Origin: Scleropages formosus
Taxonomy: Eukaryota; Chordata; Actinopteri; Osteoglossiformes; Osteoglossidae
NCBI RefSeq assembly: GCF_900964775.1
Contig: NC_041830.1
Span: 9,405,501-9,469,500, forward strand
DNA length: 64,000 nucleotides
Direction of reading: 5' to 3'
The first letter of the stretch is position 1. The number at the start of each line of letters is the position of its first letter. A program made the translations under genes and the position numbers. The notes under the pieces are model-generated. The model did not search any database. It saw only the letters and a list, made by a program, of their open reading frames with translations, and was not told the DNA's origin. Shown here one piece after another: positions 34,301 to 49,300 of the stretch.

Positions 34301-37300
34301 TGTCAATTCGGGCGCAACGCGCAGGGCCTGGGCGGCGCCGGAGAACATTCGGGTTCCATCGCCGCTCAGTTTGTGGAGTTTGCGTGTTCTCCCTGTGTCT
34401 TCGTGAGTTTCTGCCAGGTGCTCTGGTTTCCTCTCACAATCCAAAGACATGGAGTTCAGGTGAATTGATGACTCTGGATTGCAGATAGTGTGCGAATAGG
34501 TGAGCGAATGCGTCCGAGTGTCTGTAGCTAACTTGTAATAGACTTTTGTCCCATCCAGGGTGTACGCTCCGTCAGCCTTGTGTCCAGTGATTCCACGATA
34601 GACTCTGCATCACCGCAACCCTGCTCAGGACAGGTGGTAATTGAACTTGGATGGATGGATGGATGGATGGATGGATGGATGGATGGATGGATGGATGGCA
34701 TCCCTAATGATGAGTTACTCTTCTGCTGAAATGTGTTTTGTTCACAGATTATAAGCAGCTGAACTTTTTAGAAGTCAAAGTGTCACCGTTTGGGTCATCT
34801 GCAGGTTTTCACAGAACCCATGCTTCACTGTCCACTCTCCACCTGCTGCATCATATCAAATGCAGCTGCGAAGCGTTTGCCAAAAAATGGGGAATGGGCT
34901 TATTGTGCATACGGCGCATTGCCAGCAAAATCATCCCATCCGGAAAGCGTTTGCTCTTACGTACAGGCTGCTCGCTAAACCCAATGCTTTCCGTTGTGTA
35001 ATTGCGTCTGTGCAAAGTGGTGCAGCGCAGTGCAGTGATTACTGGAACTGCAGTAGCTGAAAAGTTCCCCCGGGAGAATCGTTTTACATTCTTCCCGCTA
35101 ACATGACGTGCACATTTTCAGAGTGTAACTCAAAAGCCGATAAATTATTCTCATTTAACTACTCCGAAAGGAGGAGTTTATAGGCTTAACTTAATTTACA
35201 TTATATCACAAATCATATGTTTCTTGTTTTAATTATGTTTTTTATTATTGGTTAATTTCTTTGGTACCTTTCTCCCGGTGTCTCAATGTTAGGTTTGTAT
35301 GCAAAGCTACTTTCAGTACATTATCTTTGGTACGCAAAATGTCAACGTTTTGCATTTTGATGCGTTTAGGGAAAATGGACAAGAGCCTCCATGCGCTTAC
35401 TGAGAGGTGAGAATAAAGAAGTTTCTGGATAAGGTTTTTACCCGTGGGCTCTGCACAGTACAGCAGGGTCGGTTTTATTGTGGTCCAGCCCCCCCCCCCC
35501 CCCCCCCCCCCATATATACACGCACGTTTCTAGTCAAACATGGAAAAAATACCGTTCCATGTTATGTTTCTCATGTAAACAGAGTGAGTGTAGGAGCAAT
35601 TTCCAGCCTTGGGCTGCTCCATTAGCACAGCTGAGAATCCCTGTTTGGACAGGTTTGAAAATGTTTTGACCGAAGGGTTGGTGGGGAGGGGGGGCTTCAG
35701 GTCATGAAGCAGCGCCTTGCTGGTAGAATGAACTTGTTGTCCTTCAGCGGAGATGAAGCGCTCCTCTCTGATCCCAGCAGGATCCTGTGCTGACTTCCAT
35801 TATTCAAACTCCGCCCATTTCTCCCTTTTTTTTTTTCTTTTTTTCAATAAGAGCCCTTATAATGAGGACATAAATTCAATGTGACAAGCAGAACTGCATT
35901 GTGTTACAGGTGCTGGGAAGAGAAGAAGGAGGCTACTCTTTTCGGTACCACTTCCTAAAATAGATTTCTTTCATGAAGATGCATTTTAGACGCGCCGCTC
36001 CATCATATTACTTAGCCATTTACGGTGCGCTCTCAGACAGCAGGGAAGAAATCGAAGAGCAGTTATTAGCACATAATGTAATTGTCCTGTAGACCTGAAC
36101 CTTTTGAGGGGTGGCGACGTCCATCTCTTGTTTGAAAATGGAATTGATCGAAACCCTTCCTCCGTGATTTTACATGTATCAGATGCTTTTCTCCAAAGTG
36201 ACTTCCAACAAGCTCTATGTAGTGTTATGAGCCCACACACCTTATTCACCACGGTGACTTACACTGCTAGATACACTACTTCCACTGGGTCACTCATCCA
36301 TCCATCAGTGGAACACACACACACTCTCTCTGTCACTCACACACTATGGGGGAACCTGAAGAGCATGTCTTTGGATGGTGGGAGGAAACCAGAGCACCTG
36401 GAGGAAACCCACATAGACACCGGGAGAACTTGCAAACTCCACACGGACTGAGCGGGGCTCAAACCCATGTCCTCTCGCACCACCCATGCGCTGTGAGACA
36501 GCAGCGCTACTCGCCGTGCCATCCACGATAATATGCTGTTTTCCTCTAGCATAGATTCATCTTTCGTCGACACTGGAAGCCCTAATAATCAAATACTGGT
36601 CAATACTGGTTCCTCATCCGTTCGACGGCTCTGTCGGAGGGCCGTGAGAAAGTGAGGTTCGTTTACTTTATCACGAGAACAAAAAGCAGCTGAATGGGTG
36701 GTGTGTCACGCTAGTGGTAACATCACCGTGGTAAAAGTACAGACGCATTACAATAGCTACTGATGGGTACAGTGCCGTTGTGGGGAACACGGTGGGAACG
36801 ACATGGGACTTAAACAGGGTAAATAGCGCTGATTAGAGGTTTAAGCCCTAAACTGCTGAATTAGCTGAGCCGAGTGAGGTCATATATTGCCGTAGCTCTC
36901 AGGTTGTTAGTTCGTGTTTATCTGCACGTGGTTCGTCTGGGGGTTGATTTTAATTGCTATTTACCGTAGTTTTGCGCTGCGGTAAACATAGGGGACGAGC
37001 TCTTGAGTTGTGCAAAGGCCTACAGAAGATGTCTGTGCTTTAATGAGGCTAAATACTAAAATTACTGCTCAGATTCTTTTACAGTTATAGTTTGTGCTGT
37101 TGTTTAACCCAGTGACCACCAGTAATATGGTGTGCGGGGGGTGGTGTAGCGGTCAGAGCTGGTATCCTTGATCGAGGTACTTACCCTGCGCTAACATAGT
37201 AAAATTTGCTATTAAGTAGCTTGACATTGTGTATCGCGTTAGAGGAAAGCATCAGCTGAGTGTGTGCGTGTGCCTGTACAGTTTGGTTTAACAGGATCCT

Positions 37301-40300
37301 GCTTGCAGCCTTCACACCTGAGGATGAGCAGATTCCTGGTCGAATGCGAGGTGTCTGTGGAGCGCCACACTGACGTCTTCCACCTCAGATGAGGTCGAAC
37401 CCCGGAGAACGGCACCGACGGTCTGACAGGCCAGCTCTCGCACGCGCTTTAGGGACCGCGTGAAAGGCGCCCGCTGACCGCAGAAGGTAATCTGATGTCG
37501 TATACCCACATCCTTTCTACCTGTTCCTCTCCAACTGCTGGAGGGACACAGCTGGCGAATCGGAGCTATTTTCCAGCCGCGGGTCCCGATCCGAGTGTTT
37601 TCCGAGGAGAGGAACGGCTATCGTTGCCGCACGGCCTATTATTAGTTTTCCTTGCCCGCGGTGCCCAGTGAGAAGGGGCTCAATAACGGTGTTGCCTCAT
37701 GTGGAGACACCTGCAGGGCACCAGGCAGATGCGAAATAAGATTCAACAGCCCTGCATGCATTTAATTTTTAGAACAGTGCATTGCTTTATTTAGAGCTCA
37801 GGGGTACTTTTTCATTATTGTGCGTATGGGTGTGTGTGTGTGTGCACAGCCCGAAAGGGAAAGTGCACCGTGAACTTTTGCGACTCACATTCTTGTCGCT
37901 GAGCAGTCCGACCGGAGCTGTTCAAAGGAACTCTTTCAAAGCGCAGCCCGTGTGCAAGACGTGCGGAGAAATTCTCCAACAGCAATTGGCGTCTTTTCCC
38001 GGATTTAAATCTATGAAGTTCTTCCGCGTTGTTCTTTACCGATGCTCAGAAGTGTTTCTATGTGCGTGCCGAGCCCTCAGCTTACGAACACGACCGAGAC
38101 CAGAAATCTGTCCGTCTACTTCGATTTACCACGTTACAGTGACAGCTGAATTTAATAATACTTACATACATATACTTTTTAATGGTTTGGTTTTGTAACA
38201 AAAAAACACTCTCAGAAAGCTGTAATGAATAGAACATATTTTGTGCACTATATCTAAGTTTGGTAACTCCTTGTCCACTGCTGGGTTGCTTTATTCCGTA
38301 TCCCAGAAGTGTACAGTGTGAGACATGGTACACAAGACCGCTGTATTGCAATGCAACACTTATTTATTTCATTTGTTCATTTGGTTGATGCTTTTCTCCA
38401 ATGCAGCTTACAATGTTAAGGTACTTATAATTTTAGACCCATTTATATTGCTGGGTAATTTTACTAGAGTAGTTTAGGGTAAGTACCTTGTTCTGGGGTG
38501 CTACAGCTGGAGGTGGGAATTGAACCTGCAACCTATTGTGTCCAAAGGCAGCAGCTCTAAGCATTACATTACCGTCTGTTCCATTTTTACTGTTTATTAA
38601 CTTAAAACTACATTAAAACTGACACTCATTTAACACTACTGCAAATAAAAAGTACATTATCTGCAAAACCCCCAGTTCATTCCCATCTTCCCGCACGGCA
38701 TCGTGATCATGAGTCATTTTTCTCTTGAGTGGTCGGTTAATCGAAAAATGAAAAACACGTTTTAGAAAAATCGCAGTTTAAATATTTAAAGTGATTTCCG
38801 AGCATAACTCCCAATACGCTGCACTGAGTATTTTGGTAAAAATAGAACTGGAATGAATCGTCACATTCTTCGCATCAGCCTCCTCCCTCCTCTTAAGATC
38901 ATCGGTAATTTGTCTCCCTGGCGGTAGGACATTGCTCGGAATAAAACAGTTTGTTTAGAAAATTCTGTATTTCTATTGATGTGCAAGCATACCACTCTAA
39001 ATAGAAGAGAAAAAAAAATATTTTAAGATGTGTTTAAAATTTGCTCAGTAGAACTTTGCAGTTGCACATAGCAAAATTACCATCATATCAACATGATCAA
39101 AGAGAAGGACAAATATGATGCACTGGGACTGTCACACGAGCAGACCCCCTTAGCCCACCCCATGAGAACAGTGAGGTGAGGAAGTACCTTCCTAACACCC
39201 TGTGCCCCACATAGTGTGTGTGTGTGTGTGTTGGATATTGAGAAAAGAAACTGACCAAAAGACACAGTTGATAGTGAGGGTTTTAGTCCTGTGATTGTTT
39301 TTTTCCAGGATCCTCTCTGTGGGAATATGTGTCATCATGCGTGTGTCTGTGGGTGGGCCGCCTGGCCCCCGTCGGCTCTGTCCCGAATATCACGGCGACG
39401 CACTGCGCCACGCGCCCCCTTGGCGAGCTCTGATGCGCCCCCGCCCCCCATCGGTACCGCTGACGGCGGGAGCGTCTCCGGTCAGAGCGCAGCCCAGACC
39501 CAAACCCAGACATCACGTGAGCGCGGGCTGCCATCAGACTCAGAGTCCCGCGCCGGGTCACGGCCGGACCTGGAGGGCTCTCCTCCATCTGCGCGGAGGC
39601 GCGTGGGAATCACCGAACGTCTGACGGCTCCGGTCGCATTGTAATCGTAGGTCCGGGTGCTGTTTCGAAGGCTGTGTGCTGGACGGAGGCGGTCGTTGCT
39701 TATACTTGCACACGACTTGCGTTGTTCCTTTAAGCTATGAGACGCATGAGTTTCTCTCAGGCCGCGCATTAGCGGTATTTGTCCTGAGAGCTCTGGAATC
39801 GGTGTGAATTGACCAGACCGTTTGATGGAGGTAAAAGGGCGGTCGAACGTGCGTAATTTAATCACGATTTCTTTCAGGGCGCTTGGAACTTATCCTAGCG
39901 AAGGAGGACTGCGCGTGAGCGCTCGGACACTTTGGCGGCGCACAGGGAGGCGCAGGCGCCCCGTGGCACGCGGGCCGCGCGATCGGAAATGGGCTGGGTC
40001 TCCGTTTACGCTCTACGACGTTTGCACGAGTTTCCTCCGGGCACCCTGGTTTCAAGTGAATTGCCGACTCCACATTGCCCGTAGGTTGTCGGTGCGCGTC
40101 ACGAACGTGTGTGTGAGCGCTGCGCGATTCAATGGACTGGCGTCCCATCCGGGGTGTCCGCTTCCTCACGCCCTGTGCCTCCAGGATGGACTCTAGACCG
40201 TTGTTACCCTGCACTAGACAATCGGTTATCGATCGTGAGTGAGCGTCACGTCGTTTCAGGTGTGTTTTGCGCATCCCCTTTCTTCTATGACCTTCAGCCT

Positions 40301-43300
40301 CTTGCCTTTCAAGTCCACATCCGTTTACGTGCCTTTTTCGAAACGCGTAAGCGCAGTTCTGAGGGTGACAGGCTGCCGCTACTCAAAATGAGGCAGCGAA
40401 ATCATGCGCGTCCTCTGATTTCCCCAAGGCTTCATCATCTCTCCAGTTCTGACTGAGGGAGGCGAGGTCACCGTGCATCGAGGCATCATTTGTGAGTGGC
40501 AGCCGTCAGATCGGACCCCCGCCCAAGCCTTCAGTGCCTCTGCTTGCCCGGCGGGGGCTGGTATAGAAGGAGAATCAAACTCCCGAACCACAGTCTTCCC
40601 TTCCTGCATCCTGCTTAATATGTACAGTACATGTGTCCCCTTTACATTTATTCGTTTTGCTCCAAAGCAACTTACAGCATTAACCTGCTTAGAATTTGTC
40701 ACGCATTCGCACAGCGCGGTAATTTTTGCTACAGCAATTCAGAGCGAGTGCCTTGCCAAGGGTACTACAAGAGGAGGTGGCATTCGAACCTGGGTACTTT
40801 GAGTCCAAAGGTGCAGCAGGGCTCCAAACCAGCATTCGGGTTTTATATCGCGGTGTGCGTTGGCTGGTTCCACCGGGCCAACAACGCTAAATACCCTCAG
40901 TAACCTCCGCGAGCCGTCTGTTCAGATATTTATCCTCATTTCCCTGTCGACGAAATGGCCTGCACCTGAAAAGGTCATTTTCAGTTATTTCATGCAGGAT
41001 TGCACCGTACTTAAAATACGTGAAGTAAAGCCTTAATCTCTGCATCATCACCATCCCATCAGTTTTGGGACCATTTGGTTTTCTTTGGAAAAAAGTGTGT
41101 GTGTGTGTGTGTTTTTTTTTTTTTTTTCTTTTTGAATGTCTGTATAATCATTGTGGATGCAAGTCCAGTAATGAATTTGGGAAATATGAAGAATTAAAAA
41201 TTAGAAAAGTATTCCAAGATTGTTAAAATTCAAAGGCTTGCTTTTGCCTTTTTATTATAAATGTCACAGTTATTGTTCCTTTTTTATTGACCTAAAAGAT
41301 ACGTTTAGGGTCATTTAGATTTATTCCCCCCCATCAGCATACATTTTTGTTAGTATTCTTATCAAAGCCATGATGAACACATATAGAAAGGAAAAAAGAG
41401 AAAAAAAATAGTTTTTACTTTGCAGGATTGGAATATTTGTTAATTGTCGGATCTATAACTGAATAAATTGAATTTTTTTCATTGATTGAAGTTGGCTATT
41501 TATCGACCTACTTAGACATGTCTGGTTTTATCTTTCTGCCAGTTCTTTGGAGCTAAGAGATGAAGGGAAGTTTGTTTTATGTAATATCCATCCCCCCATC
41601 CAGTGTCTCCACACGCTTAATTTAACACCAAAGGCGATGAACTTTCTTTTACAGCCCTTTCCTAATGATACCGTACCGGTTCTGGCGAGCTCACAGCTTC
41701 TGCTGATCCCTCCTGGCTTTTAGAAGCTGGCGGCGGAGTGTCAGAGTGCCGGCTACAGCGGCACGCTCATCCCGTACAAGTGCGACCTGTCCAACGAGGA
41801 CGAGATCCTGTCCATGTTCTCCGCCATCAAGACCCTGCACCGTGGCGTGGACGTGTGCATCAACAACGCTGGCCTGGCCCACGCCGAGCCTCTGCTGAGC
41901 GGCAGGACCGACGGCTGGAGGAACATGCTTGACGTAAGCACCGCCGCACCCCACCCCACCCCACCCTCCTCTCATGCTTCCGGAATCTCGCGTGCAGAAG
42001 GTCTCCTGGAAGACACCTCTTGACTCGGTGTCCGGCTCAGAGACACGCGACGTGAACGAGTTAAGCCTTTTTGGCGGTGTTCAACAGCCTGAGAGTTCCT
42101 GTGTGGTCCAGTAAGAGAGCAATGGGATGATGGGACTCTGTGTTAAGGGCTTCGCCACCTTTGCCCTGAGCACGGTTGTCCCCACTGTGTCACGGTCCTT
42201 CGGGAATCTCCGGCCGCAGAGGTGCGAGGCCTCTCTCCCGTGGCCGCATCAGCCCGGCGCTTTGTGCCCGTTTGCTCTGAGCTGGGAACTATTTATGGGA
42301 ATAAAAGAGCCTTTATGGTGGATGAAGGTGTGAGACAAGTGGATAGGGTGGAGATGATAGCTAGCACCTTCCAGATGAAGGGCCCAGGTTGGAATTTTCA
42401 CCCTGCCGTTGCACCCTCAAGCAAGGTACTTTCCCTGAGTTGCTAGAGTAAAAATTGCTCAGATGCATAAAATTAATTGTAAATAACTGTAAGAAGCTTA
42501 GAGTACCGTCCTAACATCATAAGTTGCCTTGAACAAAGAAATATTATTTTTAATATTAATAGTAACAATAACAACAATAATAATAATAATGATGCATATA
42601 TCTTGGAAGGTAAGATGTTAATAGTATTTCACACACATTTATGTCTGCTGTAAGCAGCATTTTAGGCAGAGTGTTGGTGATGTTTTATGTTCCATACACA
42701 CGGTATTTCAGCACGTGGGTATTTATTAGAAATTTTTTCCTATTTTGCACTTGGAATCATTGACCCGTATCTCAGCCGTCTCAGTTCCTCTATTACACAT
42801 TACGCATTCCTGAGCCCGTAAAACCGCGCTGATGCTCGTCTCAAGAGGGTAATTCACTCTTCGTCGCCTGTGCCCTGGAGTCCAGGGTTCGTGGCGTCGA
42901 CAGCGAGATGCTGTCGACTTCAGCGCCATTATCAGCGGAGCACTCGGTCCTGCAGGGACCCGTTGGCACCGAACTGTGAAGATCTTCTCTGATCTCGACT
43001 AATGAGCAAACTAAGGGCTCTTAGCATTCTCACGTGATCTTCCCTTCTTCTCTTAACTCCTCGCATTCGATATTTATTAGCATAAGAGTGATTACAGCAC
43101 ACATTAAGTACATTTGCACTTAAAATTTAAATCACACCCCTATAAATTATGGAGATTAATACAGAAGCGCGACCTTCTCTTCCGGCCACGTTGACTCCAG
43201 AAAATCTCCTGGCATCAGTGTGTAAATTAAACCTCCGTTAGGCTGGTGCCGCTTTCCAGGTGAAGAAAAACAGCCGCTTCATGGTGCGAGATTGGGTTCG

Positions 43301-46300
43301 AGTCCCCAGGGAATGAGTGGGTTCCACTCGTTGGGGTTCGTTCTGCCCCTGTTTTTGCACAGCAGCGCATGCGGTTCGTTAAGTTCGTGCCACTCAGGTT
43401 CCCGAAGGCACTTCGCTTCGGCCGTCCCTTTCTTCCAGCCGCTCGGCCGTTGCCATGGTGTCCGAGGCGAGCACGTACCAGAGTATTTTTAGCATGTCTA
43501 ATCTGCATATTGACCTTCTTTTTTCCTTCTGCGGTAGGAGGGTTTAGCTTTAACCTGACGTCTCGTGACACAGGTCACACATCGCCTTTGGCTCGGCAAG
43601 CACCGCTGTCCCCCCCCTCAAGCCTCCCTTATTCTTAATGGCTGTGTTGCGCAACAGTTGGGGAGTTTGTCAGCTTTTCGTCCATTCATATCACGCTTTC
43701 GGTTTTTTTTTTTTTGCGCTGGCTCGACAAGGAATTTCACCCCATGACGTCCGCGTTTTGGTCCTCGCAAACTGAAAGTATTAGCAAACGGACATCATAG
43801 AGCCAGAACACACTAAGCCGTTCATCAGGGAGCACGATGTAGAGCATCACTAAAATGCTCCCACCCAGAATGAACTGTTCTATAAGCGGCAGTATAAAGC
43901 ACTACTTCTTGGTATCGCCAACATTATGTGACGGTGGTGGAGCAATAAATCGGTGAACTTCACCGATCACGGGGTCTCATCTGGGTCTCTTGACAATGTC
44001 TGCTAGGCCCTGTTGGGGCGGCAGGTGGCGTAGTCTTTACAATCACTGCTTTCGGACTCAAGGGCGCGGGGTTTGAGTCCCACGTCCCGCCGTACTGCGC
44101 TTGATGGAGGCAGCTACCCTGAACTCGTGGTGAAATTTCTCAGCTGTACGATGGGAAAACAATTGTACGTCGCTTTGGAAAAAAAAGCGAAATGAATTAA
44201 CATGAACTCTGAAGGGTTTTAGAAAAGCTGGTATATGTTATAGAATTCTTGGAGGGGAGGTGCAGTGTTTGTGATGGACCTGGATTTATACCCCCTGCCT
44301 GTAGCCTCGGCTCTTCATGCATGCCTTTTGCCTTTGCTCTGTGCTTCCCTCCTGCCTTGCCCATTGTTGCATCCAGCTGTCGACACACTTCGTGAGCCAG
44401 CGCTGCGAGTCGCCGCAGGGTGGACGCCGGGTCGGGCAGCGCCGTGCGAGCCGTCGTCCGCACGGGGAGGCTCTCGGAAGGAAAAGGAGGCCAGCGGGGA
44501 GCTAATCTTGTTGCATTTGGCAGAATAGGAGCCGTCTTGTGTCGGACAATGAGGCTTCGGTTACGCTTTATGAAAAAGACGGCCCCGTGCGCTTGAGATG
44601 AAATGATCTGAATCTTACTAACGGTGTTCATTATTCGTGGTTTAATGTCTTCGCCCGTTTCTTAAGCCTGTGGATATGTGTTTGTGACGGAAGCTGTACG
44701 TAAAGCGCTTCCTGTCGGGTGCCGCCACGTCAGACAGGGCGCCGAAACTCTGGACTCCGTGTCATTTTGAAGCGATCAGTTTGACGTTAACAAATAGACA
44801 AGTCGGAGAGAGAGAGTGCATGACGTCCGGAGAAGGGTGATCCTAAAGATCATCTTTTGCGTCTTGTTATGCCAACGTGTCACAATCAAAGGTCTCGAAA
44901 CTGAAGCTGGAGGTTTCAAGTCTGGATTGAGAGGTCAGTAATTGTGGAACGCAGGGGGGCGCCGGGTTTGCGGTGTCACCATGCGTGGAATGATGGCTTG
45001 TGGATTTGCATGACTGTATATTCCTCCCCCCCGACTCTCTTAAGTGCCTGTACGTGGAGTGTGGAGGGAGGGAGAATTCTGTTTGAAGCATACAGTGGAG
45101 GGGGAGCGCGTTTCCGTCTCACCTGTCCAAGATCCTTCAATTCCATGTGCTCATCAGGTGAACGTCCTGGCCCTGTCCATCTGCACGCGCGAGGCCTACC
45201 GCTCACTCAAGGAGAGAAACGTGGACGATGGCCATATCATCAACATAAACAGGTACGCCCGGATCCCCGCCCATCCGCCCTTCCCATGAGTCACCGGCGG
45301 GGTTCGGCTCTGCCGTCCGCCTTCCATTTCCAGTTTATTTTGGTGTTTCCCAAAAGAGGCGCGCCTTGTTCTGGAATCAAGAGACCGATGACCTTTCACA
45401 CTAGGGATATTGACGACAGGAAAAACCAGATCGACAGTTCACGTTCACGTAGCCGGGCACAGATAGGCGATCGGCCAGCTGAGATTAGAGCCGTGTCGAC
45501 TCTACGCAGGCAGGTCGAAGCTGCGATGTGCAAACACAATCGGCCTTTCATCGCAGGCTCCCTTTCGTCTTCCTGACGTTGGTCCTGCCAGGATTCAGAG
45601 GGTCAGGTTTATTACGTTTGTACACACTGGGGATTTCGCCAGTCATCTGAATTCTGTATTAAGGGTCAATGAAAGATGCGGAGAAGATGAATTTTGCGTG
45701 TTGCTGAGGTCTCACCCCCCGAAACTGATCTGTTTGATGCAGCGAGTTTCCTTCTATTGGTGTTAAATCTGCTGTCCGTCAGGTCACTCGGTGTCTCATC
45801 TTCTACCATCAGCGCTATCACTAATATTCTGTAGTCCGTCCATCACTAAAAAAAGCCCTTTTAATGGTCTCAATGCTGACGGTTACCCCGTCGTGCCAAG
45901 AGTTTCTCTGTTTTTATATTACTCTCTTAGGTTTGACTTGTACCAACAGCACACCTGTCGCTTTGGTAACAGGATAATAACAGTGTGGTTACAATGAATT
46001 TTAATGGCTTTTTTCCCCTTAAGATAGTTATGTTTATTCAGACACGTGCATGCACGAAAAGACAAATGTGTCACAAAAATAGCAGCATACCAGAGAACTC
46101 CTTTGTACGGAGCATTTGGAGAAAACTGTAACTGTGATGCGAGTGCGTACTATAGATTTAATGAGTAAAAAAGCATCATGTGTGACAATGTGATGTGTCC
46201 TTAGTGCATACAAGTGACGGACTTGAGTGACCATCACAGATCACGCGTGAAATTTGGCTTTTATCTCTTTCGAATCGCGCTGTGTATGACGGCAAACACC

Positions 46301-49300
46301 ATAAATCAGTGGAAATAATTAGCCTGTGACTTTTTAGATGCAATAAGTTTTGCTCATTTAGTTTTGAAATGCCAGACCTGTCATTGAGCCCCATTTATTA
46401 CAGAGTCAATACTGAGTTGCAGTCAGCATAGGAAATAATTACATCCTTCATGTTCTTGCGTGTTTCCCCTGCAGAGCTCTATGGTATTGGTAAAAAAAAA
46501 ATAGCTTATGATCTATGTGCATAATTTTCTACATCAGGTGTAGAATAAAAATAAACAGAAAATCTCAGTGTTATTTATATATAATTACACTGCTCTTGAG
46601 CTGGGATTACACACAAGCTAAAAAGTGAACAATTACTCTGTTCTCACAACTGAATGCACGGACATGAATATAATATTAATAACAACACACGGCAAGCTGA
46701 TTTAATCTCAGCAAAGTGGAATGCCTTAAAAGAACTGAATAAACAACACACACACACACCTTTGAAGAATTTTTAGAACTTATTTCGCCATGACTATGGG
46801 GGTGCGGTGGCGCAGTGGGTTGGACCGCAGTCCTGCTCTCCAGTGGGTCTGGGGTTCGAGTCCCGCTTGGGGTGCCTTGCGATGGACTGGCGTCCCGTCC
46901 TGGGTGTGTCCCCTCCCCCTCTGGCCTTACGCCCTGTGTTACCGGGTTGGCTCCGGTTCCCCGTGACCCCGTAAGGGACAAGCGGTTCTGAAAATGTGTG
47001 TGTGTGTGTGTGTATTTCGCCATGTAAACATCAGAAGGAATTTAATCTTGAGTCTATTAAAATCTGTAAATAATATTAATAAATACAAAGTCTACATTGA
47101 GGGAAGTCTAAGAGGAGAATAATGGTGTAACAGAAAGCGTGATTCCGGGCTGGTCTGTCGTCCTTCTCCTCTGTGGTCATAGTCACCTTCCTACGGTGTG
47201 TCTAGTGTGTGTGTGGTTAAAATTTGAGATGAATGGAAGAAGCAGATTTTGTCTGGGAAATGGATGTGCTGATCCTGATATTAGATATTATCAGAGATCT
47301 GTACCCAACTGTCCTGCAGACGTGCAAAGAATCAATATGTCAAGGAACAATAGGCATCGTAAATGCAGGGCTGAGCCCAGCCGCTCCCCCGCCGAGCATT
47401 GCGCAAAAGAGATGCTTATCTTTTGCCACGACTCTCTTCCCCCAGAAAGGACAGCGCGCCGTACCTGGCGCACCCATCGGTCACGCCTCTTGTCGCACCA
47501 GTTCCACCCATCCTTCGGGAAAGCCATTACTTACCACTTTATTGTACGCAATCTTGTAAACAAACCAGAAACACAAAGGGCGACTGATTGGGAGACGTTG
47601 AACTTTGGAAACGTCGCCATAAATATGCAGAACGGTTGGTTCATTATGAATTATTAACTATTGCTTAATTGTTGCTTTGACTCTACTGTACACATGCTGG
47701 GAATCGTACTGTATGGGCGCTTGATGTCCGGAGCTGCGCCCTTTGTCCTGGCAGCGTGTGGGTTTGGAGCTCACCCGTAGGCCTCTCTCCCTCTCCCCCC
47801 GCTCTCTGCAGCATGGGGGGCCACAGGATAGTGCCGAGCGCCGATGAGCACTTTTACTGCGCCACCAAGTACGCTGTGACGGCGCTCACTGAGGGGCTGC
47901 GGCAGGAGCTTCGGGAGGCCAAGACGCACATACGAGTCACGGTGGGCGATCACCGATTCCCACCCGACTACAGCTCCCCTTCCTCCGGGCCCATGGTGGG
48001 ACCAGTGTTAACCACAGGGGTCTTCCTGGCCTTTGCCTGCACTGCGAGCACAACACGACAGGAAAGCAGAGCTTAAAAACCTCCTGCCGCCTTGCTTTTG
48101 GGCACCTTGCTTTGTCATTAAGTCGAAAATCGTCAAGTCCTCAGTTTTGGCTCCCATGTGGCGGAACGAGCCTCTGTCCCTCAGAGCTGCTGAATCCCTG
48201 TAATATTCAAGGAGGGTCTCAGAATGGACACCCGCTTCTCTCCTGATCTCCTGTCTGCTCCACAAGCTTAACACCATCTTTTGCGATCACCTTTCCGATC
48301 AATTGTATGTACAGCTCCTCATTTAGTGTGAGCTGATATTGCACAAACTGTGCCTATAATCATTTGTCTGCTGATGAAATTACTTCTGTGCATTATTTCT
48401 GCTACAGGAATGAATGCAAATATAATGCAAACTAATCTGCATAAGACAAAGATGAACTCCCGGGGGGGGTGCAAATGCAGTACTCTTGGGCCAGGGACTC
48501 AGCCTAAAATGGCCCAGTAATACATCCACACACACATTTTCAGAACCGCTTGTCCCATACGGGGTCGCGGGGAACCGGAGCCTAACCCGGCAACACAGGG
48601 CGTAAGGCCAGAGGGGGAGGGGATACACCCAGGATGGGACGCTAGTCCGTCGCAAGGCACCCCAAGCGGGACTCGGACTCGAACCCCAGACCCACCGGAG
48701 AGGAGGACTGTGGTCCAACCCACTGCGCCACTAGTAATACATCCAGCTCTTTTCAATGTTTTACCTGTCGCTCACAAAATGACATAAGTAGTAATAACCA
48801 ATATTCTGTCAGTTTTTCTTCGTGCATGGTTTCTTTGCAGTTTTCTCAGCAGAACTAATGTCTCATCACAAGGTGTGTCCTTGGTTTCTCCCACAGTGTA
48901 TATCCCCTGGCATCGTGGAGACAGAGTTCGCCTTTCGCCACCACAACAGCGACCCTGAGAAAGCCGCTGCTACCTATGAGAGCATTAAGGTGAGCAAACA
49001 CACACACACACACACACACGCACACACACACACACATACACATACATGTTTACCACGCATTGCAGTTTTCATTCATTCATTCATTCAATTATTTTTATTT
49101 AGCATTACTTACATTTTTTTGTTCTGTATTTTGATTGTATGCTTGCAAATCGGACGAATGTTGAAATAAAGTTTTTTTTGAGCAAATTTCTACTCATTTT
49201 GCCCAGTATACAACCTCTGGAGAGGAACATTGACCGATGCTCTTAATGAGAGGGAGGAGACTCTTGCTAAAAAAAAAGTATGAGATTGCTACCGGTTTTG

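Noticed and set aside
44944-45576. 210-codon open frame overlapping dhrs11 exon 3
   Set aside because: It reads exon 3 out of phase and continues into GC-rich intron; only 45158-45252 in the other frame is coding.
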